Source: Lewinellaceae bacterium (GTDB lineage Bacteria; Bacteroidota; Bacteroidia; Chitinophagales; Saprospiraceae). Taken from it: a stretch of DNA of 64,000 nt. The stretch is taken from positions 434,001 to 498,000 of the forward strand of contig JADJRC010000002.1 in assembly GCA_016712415.1 (NCBI GenBank), read 5' to 3'. The position numbers and the translations under genes are program-made. Below, piece by piece: positions 42,141 to 51,768 of the stretch. The notes under the pieces were generated by a model. That model was not told the DNA's origin and did not search any database. It saw only the letters and a program-made list of their open reading frames with translations. Every line of letters begins with the position of its first letter. Position 1 is the stretch's first letter.

Positions 42141-42410
42141 TCATTTATGAGCCAGTAGCAGTTGCTTCTGGTGACCGATGATCTGCAAAGCGCGTTCGTA
42201 CCAGAGCGGCTCCAGATCGATCAGGTGGCCGACTTCCTTGTTGATGCTCCATTTGCCATCCACTGACAGCGTCAGGTTGCCGGAAAGTTTACCGGCTTTG
42301 CTGCGCAGGCGGGCGGCGGTCCCTTCCAACCGTTCCAGAATGCATGGGAAGACGCCGTTGTCGGTGATCGGTGAAAATGTACGCTCGAACCATTTTGTTT
42401 TTGTGATCAT
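42141..42410 (-). CDS. DinB-like protein, short or truncated
   Basis: 89 residues from ATG 42410. Resembles the first half of DinB/YfiT-type metalloproteins: KWFERTFSPITDNGVFPCILERLEGTAARL and KWSINKEVGHLIDLEPLWYERAL, with the first metal His in GHLIDLE. Typical members have ~150-180 residues and two further His; these are missing here. Starts 10 bp after the AraC gene stop on the same strand. Either a natural short form or cut at 42141. Confidence 0.65.
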   Translation of the reverse strand: MITKTKWFERTFSPITDNGVFPCILERLEGTAARLRSKAGKLSGNLTLSVDGKWSINKEVGHLIDLEPLWYERALQIIGHQKQLLLAHK

Positions 42411-42420
42411 GGTTGTCGAA

Positions 42421-43278
42421 TTAGTGATTGGACTCAATCTGTTCCAGTGGTTTTTGAGGGGGTGAATCGACGTGATTCCACACCAGCATGTGTTTTCTTC
42501 TGATATAGGCGCCCGGGTTTTCGCCAAATGCTGCGTGAAATTCGTGAATAAAGTGTGCCTGATCGAAATACCCTGCGCTCAAAGCGACATGGGTGAGGTT
42601 TCGTTCCCCGGAATTTAATAATTTTCTGACGTATTCCAGCCGGACCAGCGTAGCAAAGAACTTATACGGCACACCTATTGAATTGTGGATCAATCGCTGT
42701 ACGGTCCTTTCGCCCATGCATACGGCATCGGAGAGTGTGTTCAGGCGGAGGGTGCCGTGTGAATCGTAAATATACCGGGCTATTGGCCTGATCCTTTCAT
42801 CGATATGCCGCGCCTTTTGCATCTGATTAATGAAAAAAGCGTCCAGCACGTATTTTTTTTCGCGGATATCAAACGCCTGGTTCAGTTGCTGGCACAGTGC
42901 ATCGATCTCGTGCCGGAACAGATGCCTCAGGTCCGCTCGCGTGTCTGTGATGTCGGATAGCGGGAAGTCGATGAAAGGTTGAATGCCCCATGCCGTAAAA
43001 TGTATCATCACTTGTCGCAACGTGGTGGTCGGCACGAACAAATGAGGCCTGGAGATAAAACCGGTCAATCCGTATTTGTCCACCGGCTGCATGGTCTTTT
43101 TTACTTCCTGCAGGGAAGGCTCGCCCAAAAACAGGATCATCCTGGTGTGGCTGGACGGCATTACCGAAAATTCCATTTGCCTGGCCGCATCGATTGGAAA
43201 ATCGACGAATGTGTATCGGCTGATGTAATCCCGCAACGATGGGTCCGGCGGCGCGTTCCTGATATACCCTCCCTTCAT
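42421..43278 (-). CDS. AraC-family transcriptional regulator
   Basis: 285 residues. C-terminal double helix-turn-helix: TLSDAVCMGERTVQRLIHNSIGVPYKFFATLVRLEYVRKLL, then LTHVALSAGYFDQAHFIHEFHAAFGENPGAYIR. The N-terminal part (residues 1-150) is a DUF6597-type sensor as in many one-domain AraC regulators of this phylum. Likely controls the DinB-like gene behind it or the divergent cupin/cytochrome genes. Confidence 0.92.
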   Translation of the reverse strand: MKGGYIRNAPPDPSLRDYISRYTFVDFPIDAARQMEFSVMPSSHTRMILFLGEPSLQEVKKTMQPVDKYGLTGFISRPHLFVPTTTLRQVMIHFTAWGIQPFIDFPLSDITDTRADLRHLFRHEIDALCQQLNQAFDIREKKYVLDAFFINQMQKARHIDERIRPIARYIYDSHGTLRLNTLSDAVCMGERTVQRLIHNSIGVPYKFFATLVRLEYVRKLLNSGERNLTHVALSAGYFDQAHFIHEFHAAFGENPGAYIRRKHMLVWNHVDSPPQKPLEQIESNH

Positions 43279-43302
43279 TTTGTCAGGTTTTTACAATTTC
43301 CT

Positions 43303-43310
43303 CAAAGGTA
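43303..43310 (-). promoter_or_regulatory. TAnnTTTG-type -7 element for the AraC gene
   Basis: The minus strand reads TACCTTTG, 24 bp upstream of the start. CAAA at 43328-43331 or 43333-43336 could be the -33 TTTG on the minus strand. Confidence 0.55.
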
Positions 43311-43447
43311 AATAAACCCACTTTTGCCAAAGCAAATCGAATTTATACCGGAATTCTCCGAATTTAAAAATTTACAAAATTCCAGCACATTGAATATCAA
43401 TGTGTTATTGGGGTTTGTTTTCGCAAGCCAATTTATTTTGAGTAAAT

Positions 43448-43936
43448 ATGGAACACCATCTGCAAACTTTTATTCACCGTTTTGAGCCCTCCGGGTCACG
43501 GGCCTTGCTCAGCGGCGGCGCAGTGCTGACCTGGCTGGCAACAGGCAAGGAGACGGGCGGGCAGTTCGCCTTGTTTGAAGCCAGGGGCATCCAGGGTATG
43601 GAGCCGCCCCCGCACGTGCACCTTCATGAAGACGAAACCTACTACCTGCTCGAAGGGGAAATGCTGTTCAGGGTCGGGGATGCGGAAATAACGGGCAAAC
43701 CCGGCGATTTTGTTTTCCTGCCTCGCCTTGTGCGGCACGAGTTCAAGGTATTGAGCCCTCGGTTTCGTTGCCTGGTGGGGATTTATCCGGCCGGACTGGA
43801 AAACTATTTTGAGGCGCTTACTATACCGCACACATCGGATGAAATTCCTCCGCCTGCTTCCACCCCTCCACCGCCTGAAGCCCTTGAAATGATGAAAAAA
43901 CTGGATGCGCAATTCGGGATTACCTATTTTCCGTAA
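43448..43936 (+). CDS. Cupin-domain protein
   Basis: 162 residues, single cupin barrel. Metal-binding motif 1, PPPHVHLHEDETYYLLEGEMLF, has both His, a Glu-type ligand and the typical G-x(5)-H-x-H spacing variant. Motif 2, PGDFVFLPRLVRHEF, carries the last His. Pro-rich stretch IPPPASTPPPPEA before the C-terminal helix. Similar proteins are quercetinase-like or ligand-binding; the substrate is unknown. Next to the cytochrome gene (12-bp gap). Confidence 0.88.
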   Translation: MEHHLQTFIHRFEPSGSRALLSGGAVLTWLATGKETGGQFALFEARGIQGMEPPPHVHLHEDETYYLLEGEMLFRVGDAEITGKPGDFVFLPRLVRHEFKVLSPRFRCLVGIYPAGLENYFEALTIPHTSDEIPPPASTPPPPEALEMMKKLDAQFGITYFP

Positions 43937-43948
43937 AATAAAAACCAA

Positions 43949-44934
43949 ATGAAACAAAAGATCGTCAAAACGGTAATGATCATTTTATGCCTGCTGCTTA
44001 CAGGCATTGCCTCGCTGCTGGCATACGTAAAATTTGCCCTGCCCGATGTGGGCGAACCGCCGGCGTTGCATATAGAAGGCACGCCCGTGCAAATCACCCG
44101 GGGCGCCTACCTGGCCAACTACGTCACAGTGTGTATGCAATGCCATTCCCAACGCGACTGGACGATTTTGGCCGCCCCCGGCAAACCGGGTACCGAAGGT
44201 ATGGGCGGTGAAGTCCACGACCAGCGGCTTGGGTTTCCCGGAAGATATGTTTCCAAAAACATCACCCCGGCAGGGCTTTTCGCCTGGACGGACGGAGAAA
44301 TTATGCGGGCTGTAACCTGCGGCGTGAATAAGCAGGGAAATTCACTTTTCCCAATCATGCCTTATCCGAATTACGGACAAATGGACGAAGAAGACATAAA
44401 ATCTGTGATTGCCTATATCCGTACCCTGGCTCCCAGGGAATTTACCCCGGAACAATCCACCTCGGATTTTCCCATGAACTTCATTATTAACACCATTCCG
44501 GCAAAAGCGAATTTTGTTACCCGCCCGGATACGGCCGATCACGTCGCCTATGGGAAATACCTGGTAAACGCCGCTATCTGTTCGGAATGCCACACGCCAT
44601 CGGAAAACGGCGCCATTACCGGCCCGCCTTTTTCGGGCGGCACGGCATTTGCCCTGAAGACGGCTCGGTCGTGCGTTCCGCCAACCTGACACCCCACGCA
44701 ACAGGTATAGGCCACTGGACGCCCGAACAGTTTGTACAGCGGTTTAAAATATATGCCGACAGCGCTTATGTCGCCCCGAAGGTTCGGCCGGGCGATTTTC
44801 AGACCGTTATGCCATGGAATTCATATTCCGGCATGACAGAGCATGATCTGCTGGCCATTTTCGAGTACCTCAAAACGGTGGCGCCGGTCGACCATTCGTT
44901 TGAACGGTTTACCCCTTCGACCGGGATAGAGTAA
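43949..44934 (+). CDS. Membrane-anchored di-heme cytochrome c, one -1 frameshift
   Basis: About 328 residues after adding one base near 44648-44655, joining ..FSGGTAF and PEDGSVVRSANLTPHATGIGHW... An N-terminal hydrophobic anchor (IVKTVMIILCLLLTGIASLLAYV) is followed by two heme motifs: CMQCH (first) and CSECH (second). TPAGLFAWTDGEIMRAVTCGV and TPHATGIGHWTPEQFVQRF are repeated Met-ligand regions as in alcohol- or nicotinate-dehydrogenase cytochrome subunits. Periplasmic electron carrier; no dehydrogenase subunit is next to it. Confidence 0.9.
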
Positions 44935-44995
44935 GCGCCTGGGGAGGGTTGTTTCGACGCAGATGCACCCTGATCCATGCCAAACAACAGAGAAA

Positions 44996-45027
44996 GGTTG
45001 AGTGCCGCGAGGCGCTCAGCCTTTTTT
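44996..45027 (+). terminator. Rho-independent terminator after the cytochrome gene
   Basis: GGTTGAGTGCC (44996-45006), loop GCGA, GGCGCTCAGCC (45011-45021) with two G-T pairs, then six T. Confidence 0.85.
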
Positions 45028-45216
45028 GCTTTAGCGCTGTCGGGCACAGAAAATACCGCTCATCAATTCAACGATAAGATGCCCCAAGTTGCAGTCGATT
45101 GCGCGTCCGGCGCCGCAGGATAAGCAACACTGCCGCAGAATCAACGGATTTGGCTGCTGCTGCCCGGCGCCCCCATTTTTGTTTCATCAAACGGGGCAAA
45201 AAGGAAAAGCACGGCC

Positions 45217-46119
45217 ATGAAAACAATTCGCAGATCATTTTTTAAAATCCGGTACGGATAAAGCCTGCTGGAGCAGTGGGTGGCAACACTTGAAATGCAC
45301 AACGGCAGAACCTATGAACGTATCGAGGTGGAAAGCGCCCTGGGCAAAACGCATATCTGGGGACTGAATACCCGGGATGAAACACTGGAACCGCTGGTCA
45401 TTTTCCCCGGTGCGCGCACCACGGCCCTGTTCTGGGATTTCGACAGGGGGCTGGATCAACTGGGCCGGAATTTTCGGGTGTTTCTGGTTGAAACCAACGG
45501 CCTGCCAAACCTGAGCGATGGCAAAACGCCCGATATCGCTTCGCGTGATTATGGTATCTGGGCCGCCGGGCTGCTGGATCAGTTAAACCTTCCCAGCGCC
45601 TTTGTTGCAGGCGCCTCGTTCGGCGGACTGATCTGCATGAAACTCTGCATTGTTGCGCCAAAACGGGTGCGGGCTGCTTTTCTGCCTCAACCCGGCTGCC
45701 TGCAGCCGTTTTCCAGTGACTTTAAAAACCTGTATTACAACTTGTTGCCCATTGTGTTGCCCACGCGCAACAACGTGGTCGAATTTCTGGACAAGGCGGT
45801 GTTTTGCAAGCCCCACCATGCGCTCAGCGCCGTCAGCGAGCGACTGCTCATTGAGTACGAACTTTTTGCGCTGCAACGCTACACGGACAACACCCAAAAG
45901 CCCTACTACCTCGGCAACGAACTGGAGCATGTGACGGTTGACACTTACCTGCTGGTGGGCGGAAAAGACCTGCTCTTCCCGCCCGGCGCCTCCATCATAA
46001 ACGCCCGGAACAAGATCCGGACATTGAAAGAAGTGATGCTTTTCGAGCATGTCGGACATGGAATAGAAACCTACGGGAAGGCAATCCGGACCATCGGCCG
46101 GAAGATCAACAACCAATAG
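45217..46119 (+). CDS. Alpha/beta hydrolase with an interrupted 5' end
   Basis: The uninterrupted frame starts at GTG 45280 (279 residues). Catalytic triad visible: nucleophile GASFGG (Ser), Asp in VGGKDLLFPP, His in HVGHGIE. In the same frame upstream, ATG 45217 opens MKTIRRSFFKIRYG, a TAA stands at 45259, and SLLEQW follows. Related hydrolases begin with a similar MKTI..RS segment and a LERW-like motif, so the N-terminus seems to have lost a few residues and gained a stop, or the GTG is used. Substrate unknown. Confidence 0.75.
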
Positions 46120-46144
46120 ATACACATTTTAAAGCTATAAAACA

Positions 46145-48478
46145 ATGACGATGAACAACTGCCTGCAGCACCTGCTGCGGATTATCCTGCTCTGCCTGCC
46201 CCTGTGCCTCGCCGCTCAGAAAAACACCGTCAGCGGCAATGTCAGGGATGCCGCCAATGGCGAGGACCTGATCGGCGCCACTATTACGGTACTGGAACTG
46301 CCCGGAACGGGCATTACGTCCAATGTGTACGGTTTTTATGCCCTTTCCCTGCCCCAGGGTAACTATACGCTGCGGGTGAGTTACATGGGTTATGCCACGC
46401 TGGAAAAGCCGGTCGACCCTACAAAGGGCAACCAGACCCTGCACCTGCAGATGAACGCCAGTGCCGCGCAACTGGCCGAGGTGGGAGATCAAGGCCGTAA
46501 AGACGACCAGAACATCTCGCGAAACGAGATGGGGTGGTGCGGCTCTCTCCCAAAGACATCAAATCGGTACCGGTGTTGTTCGGCGAATCGGACATCCTGA
46601 AAACGATCCAGCTGCTGCCGGGCGTTCAGTCGGCCGGTGAAGGCAATGCCGGGTTTTATGTACGCGGCGGCGCTGCCGACCAGAACCTCATCCTCCTGGA
46701 CGAAGCGCCGGTGTACAATGCCTCGCACCTGCTGGGCTTCTTTTCGGTGTTCAACTCTGACGCGCTCAAGGACGTAACGCTGTACAAAGGCAATATGCCG
46801 GCGGAATACGGCGGCCGCGCCTCCTCGGTACTCGACATCCGCATGAAAGAGGGCAACAACAAAAAATTCGGCGTGCCGGGCGGTCAGGGGCTTATCGCGT
46901 CGCGCCTGACCATCGAAGGCCCCATTGTGCCCGAAAAAGGATCGTTTATGTTGTCGGGCCGCCGCACCTATGCCGATATGTTCCTGAAACTTTCGAAAGA
47001 GGAAAGCGTGCGCAAAAGCAGCCTGTACTTCTACGATTTCAACCTCAAGACCAATTACCAGTTGGGTGAGCGCGACCGCGTGTTCCTGTCCGGCTATTTC
47101 GGCGAGATACCCCGGTCTGCGCGACCTCGTTCGGCTTCGATCAGCAATGCCACGGCGACCCTGCGCTGGAACCACGTATTTGGTGAAAAACTGTTTTCCA
47201 ACACTTCGGCCATTTTCAGCGACTACAGCTACGACATACACCTGCAAACCGATTCGAGTTCGACGCTGTCGATCAATTCCGGTATCCGCGACCTCAATTT
47301 CAAGCAGGATTTCGGCTGGTTTGTGGATGAAAACAATACCGTCAAATTCGGCGGCAACCTGATCCACCACCGGTTCACACCGGGGAAAATCGAAACGGGC
47401 GAGGGCAGCAGTTTCAACTCGATGGTGCTGGAAGACAATACGCCCTCGAAGGCAGCGCCCATCTTCAGAACGAGTGGGCCGTCGATCGCCGGCTGAATAT
47501 CGAGATCGGCATCCGCTATTCCCGGTTTCATTACCTGGGGCCGGGCACTGCCTACACTTTCGATCCCGACGGCGAAGTGGCCGAAGAAAAGGAATACGGC
47601 GATTGGGAAAGCATCCAGCAGTACAATGGCTGGGAGCCGCGCCTGTCGGTCCGGTACCAGTTGAATCCGGTCAGTTCGATCAAGGCATCGCTCAACCGCA
47701 ACTACCAGTACATGCACCTGCTGTCGACTTCCGACCACCGGCACGCCGACGGATATATGGGTGCCGAGTACCAACAACATCAGCCGCAGATTGCCGATCA
47801 GGTGGCTGTGGGGTACTTCCGCAATTTTGCCGACAACGCGTTTGAGTTTTCCGCCGAAGCGTATTACAAGCGTTTGGACAACCTGATCGATTACCGCAAC
47901 GGCGCGGACCTGTTTTTTAACAAGACCGTCGAGCACGAACTGGTGTATGGAACCGGCAAAGCCTACGGCGTGGAACTGCTGCTGCGCAAAACCCGCGGCC
48001 GCCTGACCGGCTGGGTCAGTTATACCTTTCCCGCACCCTGCGCGATTTCGAGGACATCAATGAAGGGACAACCTACCCGGCGCGGCACGACCGCATCCAC
48101 GACCTGGCATTTGTCGGCATGTACGAACTCACGCCGCGCTGGCAGTTATCGGCCACCTGGGTGTTCAACACCGGCGATGCAGCGACCTTCCCGTCCGGAA
48201 CCTACGATTTTGAAGGCAAACGTGTGCCGTATTACACAGAGCGCAACGGATACCGCTTCCCGAGTTACCACCGCCTCGACCTCGGCGCCACCTTTATCGC
48301 GCGGAAAACCAAACGCTACGAATCGAGCTGGAACTTTTCGGTGTACAACACCTACGGCCGTCAGAATGTCTATGCCATCAGTTTTGCTGCAAAAGACGAT
48401 AACCCCGAGCAAAACGAAGCCACCCAGATTGCGCTGTTCCGCTGGATACCGTCCGCAACCTGGAACTTCAAGTTTTGA
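46145..48478 (+). CDS. TonB-dependent receptor with carboxypeptidase-like domain, three -1 frameshifts
   Basis: About 778 residues. Signal peptide, then a CarboxypepD_reg-like domain (VSGNVRDAANGEDLIGATITV) and a plug: LLPGVQSAGEGNAGFYVRGG and DQNLILLDEAPVYNASHLLG, the typical motif of receptors paired with DUF4249 lipoproteins. The barrel ends WIPSATWNFKF. The frame moves 2 to 1 to 0 to 2 at the GGGG run 46531-46534, near 47455 and near 48027-48032; adding one base each time restores family sequence. A further local disturbance may exist at ~46482-46500. Followed 49 bp later by its DUF4249 partner. Confidence 0.9.
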
Positions 48479-48527
48479 CCTGTCCGGCGATACATCACAT
48501 CACACCAACACAAAAAATTAAAAAGCA

Positions 48528-49325
48528 ATGTCACCTAAATCAATATCACTGCCCGTCATTTTTGCCCTGCTGGGCCTGCTGCTGTCGTCGTGCGAAAAAG
48601 TGATCGACGTCGACCTGAACAGCGCCGACCCCAAAACCGTCATTGAAGCGAACCTGGCGGAGGGTCAGCACACCTTCCACGTTCGGGTGTATCAAACCAA
48701 GGACTACTTCAGCGACGCCCCGACCGTTTACTTCGACAACGCCGCCGTGACCCTGTCCGACAACACGGGAGAATTCATTAGCCTGACACCTGTGGGAGAA
48801 GGCTGGTATGAGGCGCCGGTAAACGCCGTGGCCGGAAAAACGTACACCCTTCAGGTGATCAACGACGGAGCGACCTTCACGGCGATGAGCATACTGCCCG
48901 AGGTTGTGGAACTGAAGCAGTTGAGTTACAAGAAGATTGACCTGCCGGGAGAGGAAAACAACCAGGAGGTGTATCTCCATTTCGACGACAAGCCAGATGT
49001 GCACAATTACTACCGCATCCTCGTCATGTCCAACGACTCTCTGGAGCAGGACCTGCAGTATTTTGACGACAAATACATCGACGGCAATGCCGTTCAATGG
49101 TCGTTGATCAACCTGTACGATAAAGGCATTCACCTGGATGTGGAACTGCGCAGCATCGACGCTGCGGCATACCGGTATTACCACACAATGGAGCCCATCC
49201 TTTCCGGCAATACCGACACGGCGCCGGGCAACCCCGACAGCAACTGGTCGGGCGGCGCACTGGGCTATTTTATTGCATACAGTTCGAGCCGGCTGGGTGG
49301 GGTAGTGGGGAGTACCGGGGCTTAG
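48528..49325 (+). CDS. DUF4249 family outer membrane lipoprotein
   Basis: 265 residues. Lipobox LLLSSC followed by EKVIDVDLNSADPKTVIEA, the exact DUF4249 N-terminal signature, and beta-rich YEAPVNAVAGKTYTLQV. DUF4249 proteins are regular partners of TonB receptors of the preceding type, so a receptor-lipoprotein uptake pair is likely. The end, SSSRLGGVVGSTGA, is a little short but family-like. Confidence 0.9.
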   Translation: MSPKSISLPVIFALLGLLLSSCEKVIDVDLNSADPKTVIEANLAEGQHTFHVRVYQTKDYFSDAPTVYFDNAAVTLSDNTGEFISLTPVGEGWYEAPVNAVAGKTYTLQVINDGATFTAMSILPEVVELKQLSYKKIDLPGEENNQEVYLHFDDKPDVHNYYRILVMSNDSLEQDLQYFDDKYIDGNAVQWSLINLYDKGIHLDVELRSIDAAAYRYYHTMEPILSGNTDTAPGNPDSNWSGGALGYFIAYSSSRLGGVVGSTGA

Positions 49326-49348
49326 TATAAATTATTCCGGAAAACAAT

Positions 49349-49394
49349 GATCCCGGGGTTGTGTGTAAATCAGGTTTACATACAACCCGGGATC
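49349..49394 (+). terminator. Long hairpin after the DUF4249 gene
   Basis: GATCCCGGGGTTGTGTGTAAA (49349-49369, one base over 20 only as a span) pairs with TTTACATACAACCCGGGATC (49375-49394). Strong stem but no T tract; may terminate or protect the transcript. Confidence 0.55.
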
Positions 49395-49497
49395 GAAATT
49401 ACGTCGGGCCGCTCTGTCGGGTGATACGGCGGATTTGGAAAAACGCCGTACAAATTATTTCACCTGAATGGCAGGGAGCCCGTTTCAGCCGAAGTTA

Positions 49498-50295
49498 TTA
49501 TTTTTTCCAGATTACCTGATTCGACGCATTGATCACGGCTAATGCACCATCGTTTGTGACCCCTAAAAATGCAGAAGGATCGGTTGTTTGAGTGCCCCAC
49601 ATCCAATTGCTATTGCCGTCGAGAATTACAAGGTTGCCATCCTTTTGCATTCTTGCTGCTTTTCCGTCTGCCGGCGCGCCCACCTGAATACTTCCCCAGA
49701 CAAACGAATCGTCGCTGCTGCGGTAGATGCAGAGGTTGCCGTCCTCCTGAAAAGTCATATAATGTCGCTGGTCCGCTGTCAGGTATTTTTGCCCGGCCAC
49801 CAGGTCGACACCGGCCCTGACAGGCAACACAGAGAAGTTGACACTGCTGACTGATTGGGTGACAACAGGCGCATTCAGGCTTTTCTGACTATCGTTTTTG
49901 CCGCTCGTGAGCGACCAGACGACGACGATTACGGCAATAAGGCCAAGTACGCCGCCGATGATGGGCGCCATTTGTTTTATGGAACCGATGCCGGAATTAT
50001 TTCTGCCCGCAGGAGTGTCAGAAGGAGTGTCGCCTGCACTCGATTCCAGGATATCGCCGCCTTTTAAGATGGTGAGGATACCCATTTCAATGCGATGCAG
50101 TTCGCTGTTGGTCTGCTCGACGCCCAACATGTTTTCCCGTTTCCATTGGCGGAACTGGCCCGATAACAAGACTACATCCTCATGCTGAGGCGAATTGGAC
50201 GATTTGGTAAACTCCATTAAGGCATTAAGGGCTTCCTCGGTTTGCCCTTCAGCCAACAAGCCTTCAATTTTTTTGATAATTTCCTGTAATTCCAT
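49498..50295 (-). CDS. EAD11-like domain, membrane helix and B-lectin domain protein
   Basis: 265 residues. Residues 1-80 resemble effector-associated domain 11 (MELQEIIKKIEGLLAEGQTE, then LLSGQFRQWKRENMLGV ... MGILTILKG), an adaptor module of bacterial conflict and NLR-like systems. A Ser/Asp/Asn-rich linker leads to one transmembrane helix at ~109-130 (IIGGVLGLIAVIVVVWSL). Residues ~160-265 form a bulb-type (mannose-binding-like) lectin domain with repeats MTFQEDGNLCIYRSSDDSFVW, MQKDGNLVILDGNSNWMWG and TNDGALAVINASNQVIWKK. The layout suggests a sensor outside and an EAD adaptor inside. No partner effector with a matching EAD was seen in the window. Confidence 0.75.
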   Translation of the reverse strand: MELQEIIKKIEGLLAEGQTEEALNALMEFTKSSNSPQHEDVVLLSGQFRQWKRENMLGVEQTNSELHRIEMGILTILKGGDILESSAGDTPSDTPAGRNNSGIGSIKQMAPIIGGVLGLIAVIVVVWSLTSGKNDSQKSLNAPVVTQSVSSVNFSVLPVRAGVDLVAGQKYLTADQRHYMTFQEDGNLCIYRSSDDSFVWGSIQVGAPADGKAARMQKDGNLVILDGNSNWMWGTQTTDPSAFLGVTNDGALAVINASNQVIWKK

Positions 50296-50700
50296 GTCTT
50301 CAGATGATTGATTCGCAGTAAAGATATTGTTATAGTGGTTTTCAAAAACATTTTCCCCTTATTTTCACTATGCTGTGTGCATTTTTTATTGCGCAATATG
50401 GAGGGAGACATTGCAGCTTCATCCGCAAGGGGTTTTCAGACGGTTTCCTGGTGGCGTCATCTTGCTGTACGTTTTCAGGTCAAAAGGCGATCGAGAGCGA
50501 AGTGAAAGGATTGGCGAATGGAAAGAGGGGGGCCGGGTATATCTACAAAAAACGAAGCAGGGGTGAGCATGCTGTTGAGCTGCCCAACCCTGTGGTTTCC
50601 TGCGGGTACTGCTTTTACGGCAGATCCGTTTCAAGCAGCCTCTAAATTTGGTTTATCAGGTCAAAACTGGCGTGATCGGAGCGTAACCGACAGGATAGAA
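50296..50700. other. Non-coding gap between EAD11-lectin and LecB-like genes
   Basis: 405 bp. Short frames on both strands (for example plus 50370-50645) show no family similarity and biased composition, so none is called. The promoter of the EAD11 gene must lie here, but no clear box was seen. Confidence 0.5.
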
Positions 50701-51144
50701 TCAGCCGATTTGTTCAATGGTCAGTATAGAATCGTTGTAGTCATTATCGGTACCGTCTTCGCTGCCAAAATTAAACGTATTAATGGTAGGTTGGCCCGAA
50801 CCGCCGCTGCCGCTTCCTGACGGTGAGATATTGTTGAGTGGCAGATAATCATCCATGTCCTTTGGTTTATTCGGGTTATAAAAAAATGAAAGCCTTACAT
50901 CGATGGGCAGATCACTTTTAAACTCCTTGAGATCATCAGGGAGATTAATCACTTGAATTCCACCAGCCTGTTCCATGGGAACATTTTCTCCATTTCCGTA
51001 AAATGCTGTGGCCCCACCATATACGTTGGTTCCCTGAGTCTGTGACATACCTACCAGAACTTTTTGATAATATGCGGCATGTGAAACGCATGTAATTCTG
51101 GTTTTTTTGTTAGCCGGGATCGTGTGTGTTACTGTATTAGACAT
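50701..51144 (-). CDS. LecB/PA-IIL-like calcium-dependent lectin
   Basis: 147 residues. The C-terminal loop GSEDGTDNDYND matches the PA-IIL (LecB) calcium and fucose/mannose-binding loop, where the E, D, D, N and D residues bind two Ca ions. The chain also ends in Gly, which in LecB donates its carboxylate to calcium. N-terminal HTIPANKKTRITCVSHAA resembles LecB TLPANTRFGVTAFANSS. There is an extra Gly/Ser linker (SGSGSGGSGQPT) before the loop, so it is longer than the ~115-residue LecB. No signal peptide, as in LecB. TCCGTCAA-type sites lie upstream. Confidence 0.8.
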   Translation of the reverse strand: MSNTVTHTIPANKKTRITCVSHAAYYQKVLVGMSQTQGTNVYGGATAFYGNGENVPMEQAGGIQVINLPDDLKEFKSDLPIDVRLSFFYNPNKPKDMDDYLPLNNISPSGSGSGGSGQPTINTFNFGSEDGTDNDYNDSILTIEQIG

Positions 51145-51253
51145 ATCGATAATGAATTAATGATTTCGCCTACTCTGTTCAGGATTTTCGGCTTCCTCCT
51201 GTTTTCGCTTGAAAACCAACGCTGCAAACATGCCCTCAACGCAAGTATCTTTT

Positions 51254-51312
51254 TCCGTCAATCTTGTAGCATTTTCCGTCAAATTCAATGTAGATGTAGC
51301 AAAATCCGTCAA
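51254..51312 (-). promoter_or_regulatory. Three TCCGTCAA sites upstream of the lectin gene (candidate HTCS operator)
   Basis: TCCGTCAA (minus TTGACGGA) at 51254-51261, 51275-51282 and 51305-51312, spacings 21 and 30 bp. The same three sites with the same spacings stand upstream of the M6 gene. The flanks are also alike (CTACA next to two sites). Confidence 0.65.
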
Positions 51313-51345
51313 TTTTAGACTGAAAATGGGGATACTCGTCCCTGT

Positions 51346-51560
51346 TCATCTCCGACTCCCGGAGCCGCTTAACAGGTACGTCGGACTTGGAAGTCCGATG
51401 TACAACTGACTGAAGCAAGTAAGAAGACATGCGGCATTGCCGGAACGGCGACGGCAACTTCCCGTGAAACTCCGGGAAAAGGAGCGGGCATCGTTGTAGC
51501 CCACCTTTGAGGCCACTTGCGCGATGGAATCGCGGGCGCGGCTCTCCGGCAGCACGCTCC
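51346..51560 (-). pseudogene. Remnant of the AraC-type 3' end of a HTCS gene
   Basis: Frame 51555 down encodes RARDSIAQVASKVGYNDARSFSRSF, nearly identical to the last helix-turn-helix of the intact HTCS (YDSIAHVASKVGYDDARSFSRSF). It then loses the frame. Position relative to the lectin copies the HTCS-to-M6 arrangement, pointing to a duplicated and decayed segment. Confidence 0.75.
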
Positions 51561-51618
51561 ATACAAAGGAACAGGGTTGAGCACCCGAAGATGCTCAACC
51601 CTGTTTGGTTTTTTGCTG
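51519..51618. repeat. Direct repeat copy 1 flanking the PIN toxin-antitoxin pair
   Basis: About 100 bp with roughly 8 differences from 52489-52588. Contains the last part of the HTCS remnant and the hairpin CAGGGTTGAGCA (51572-51583)/TGCTCAACCCTG (51592-51603), followed by a T-rich run. Confidence 0.8.
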
Positions 51619-51768
51619 CGCTTGTTTTTCACCAGGCGGAACAGTGGAGTGCGTGGGCTTGGCCTCGGCATCCCGCGTGGGTGCGCCGGGTCATAACCTG
51701 TCCCGATGGTTACATCGGGAAGACACTGGCGCGGCGGGAAGACCGGGCGAGACTAAATGCCTTAATTG

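Noticed and set aside
50370..50645. 91-codon plus frame between the lectin genes
   Set aside because: Cys/Ser-rich composition without family similarity; several overlapping frames of equal quality.
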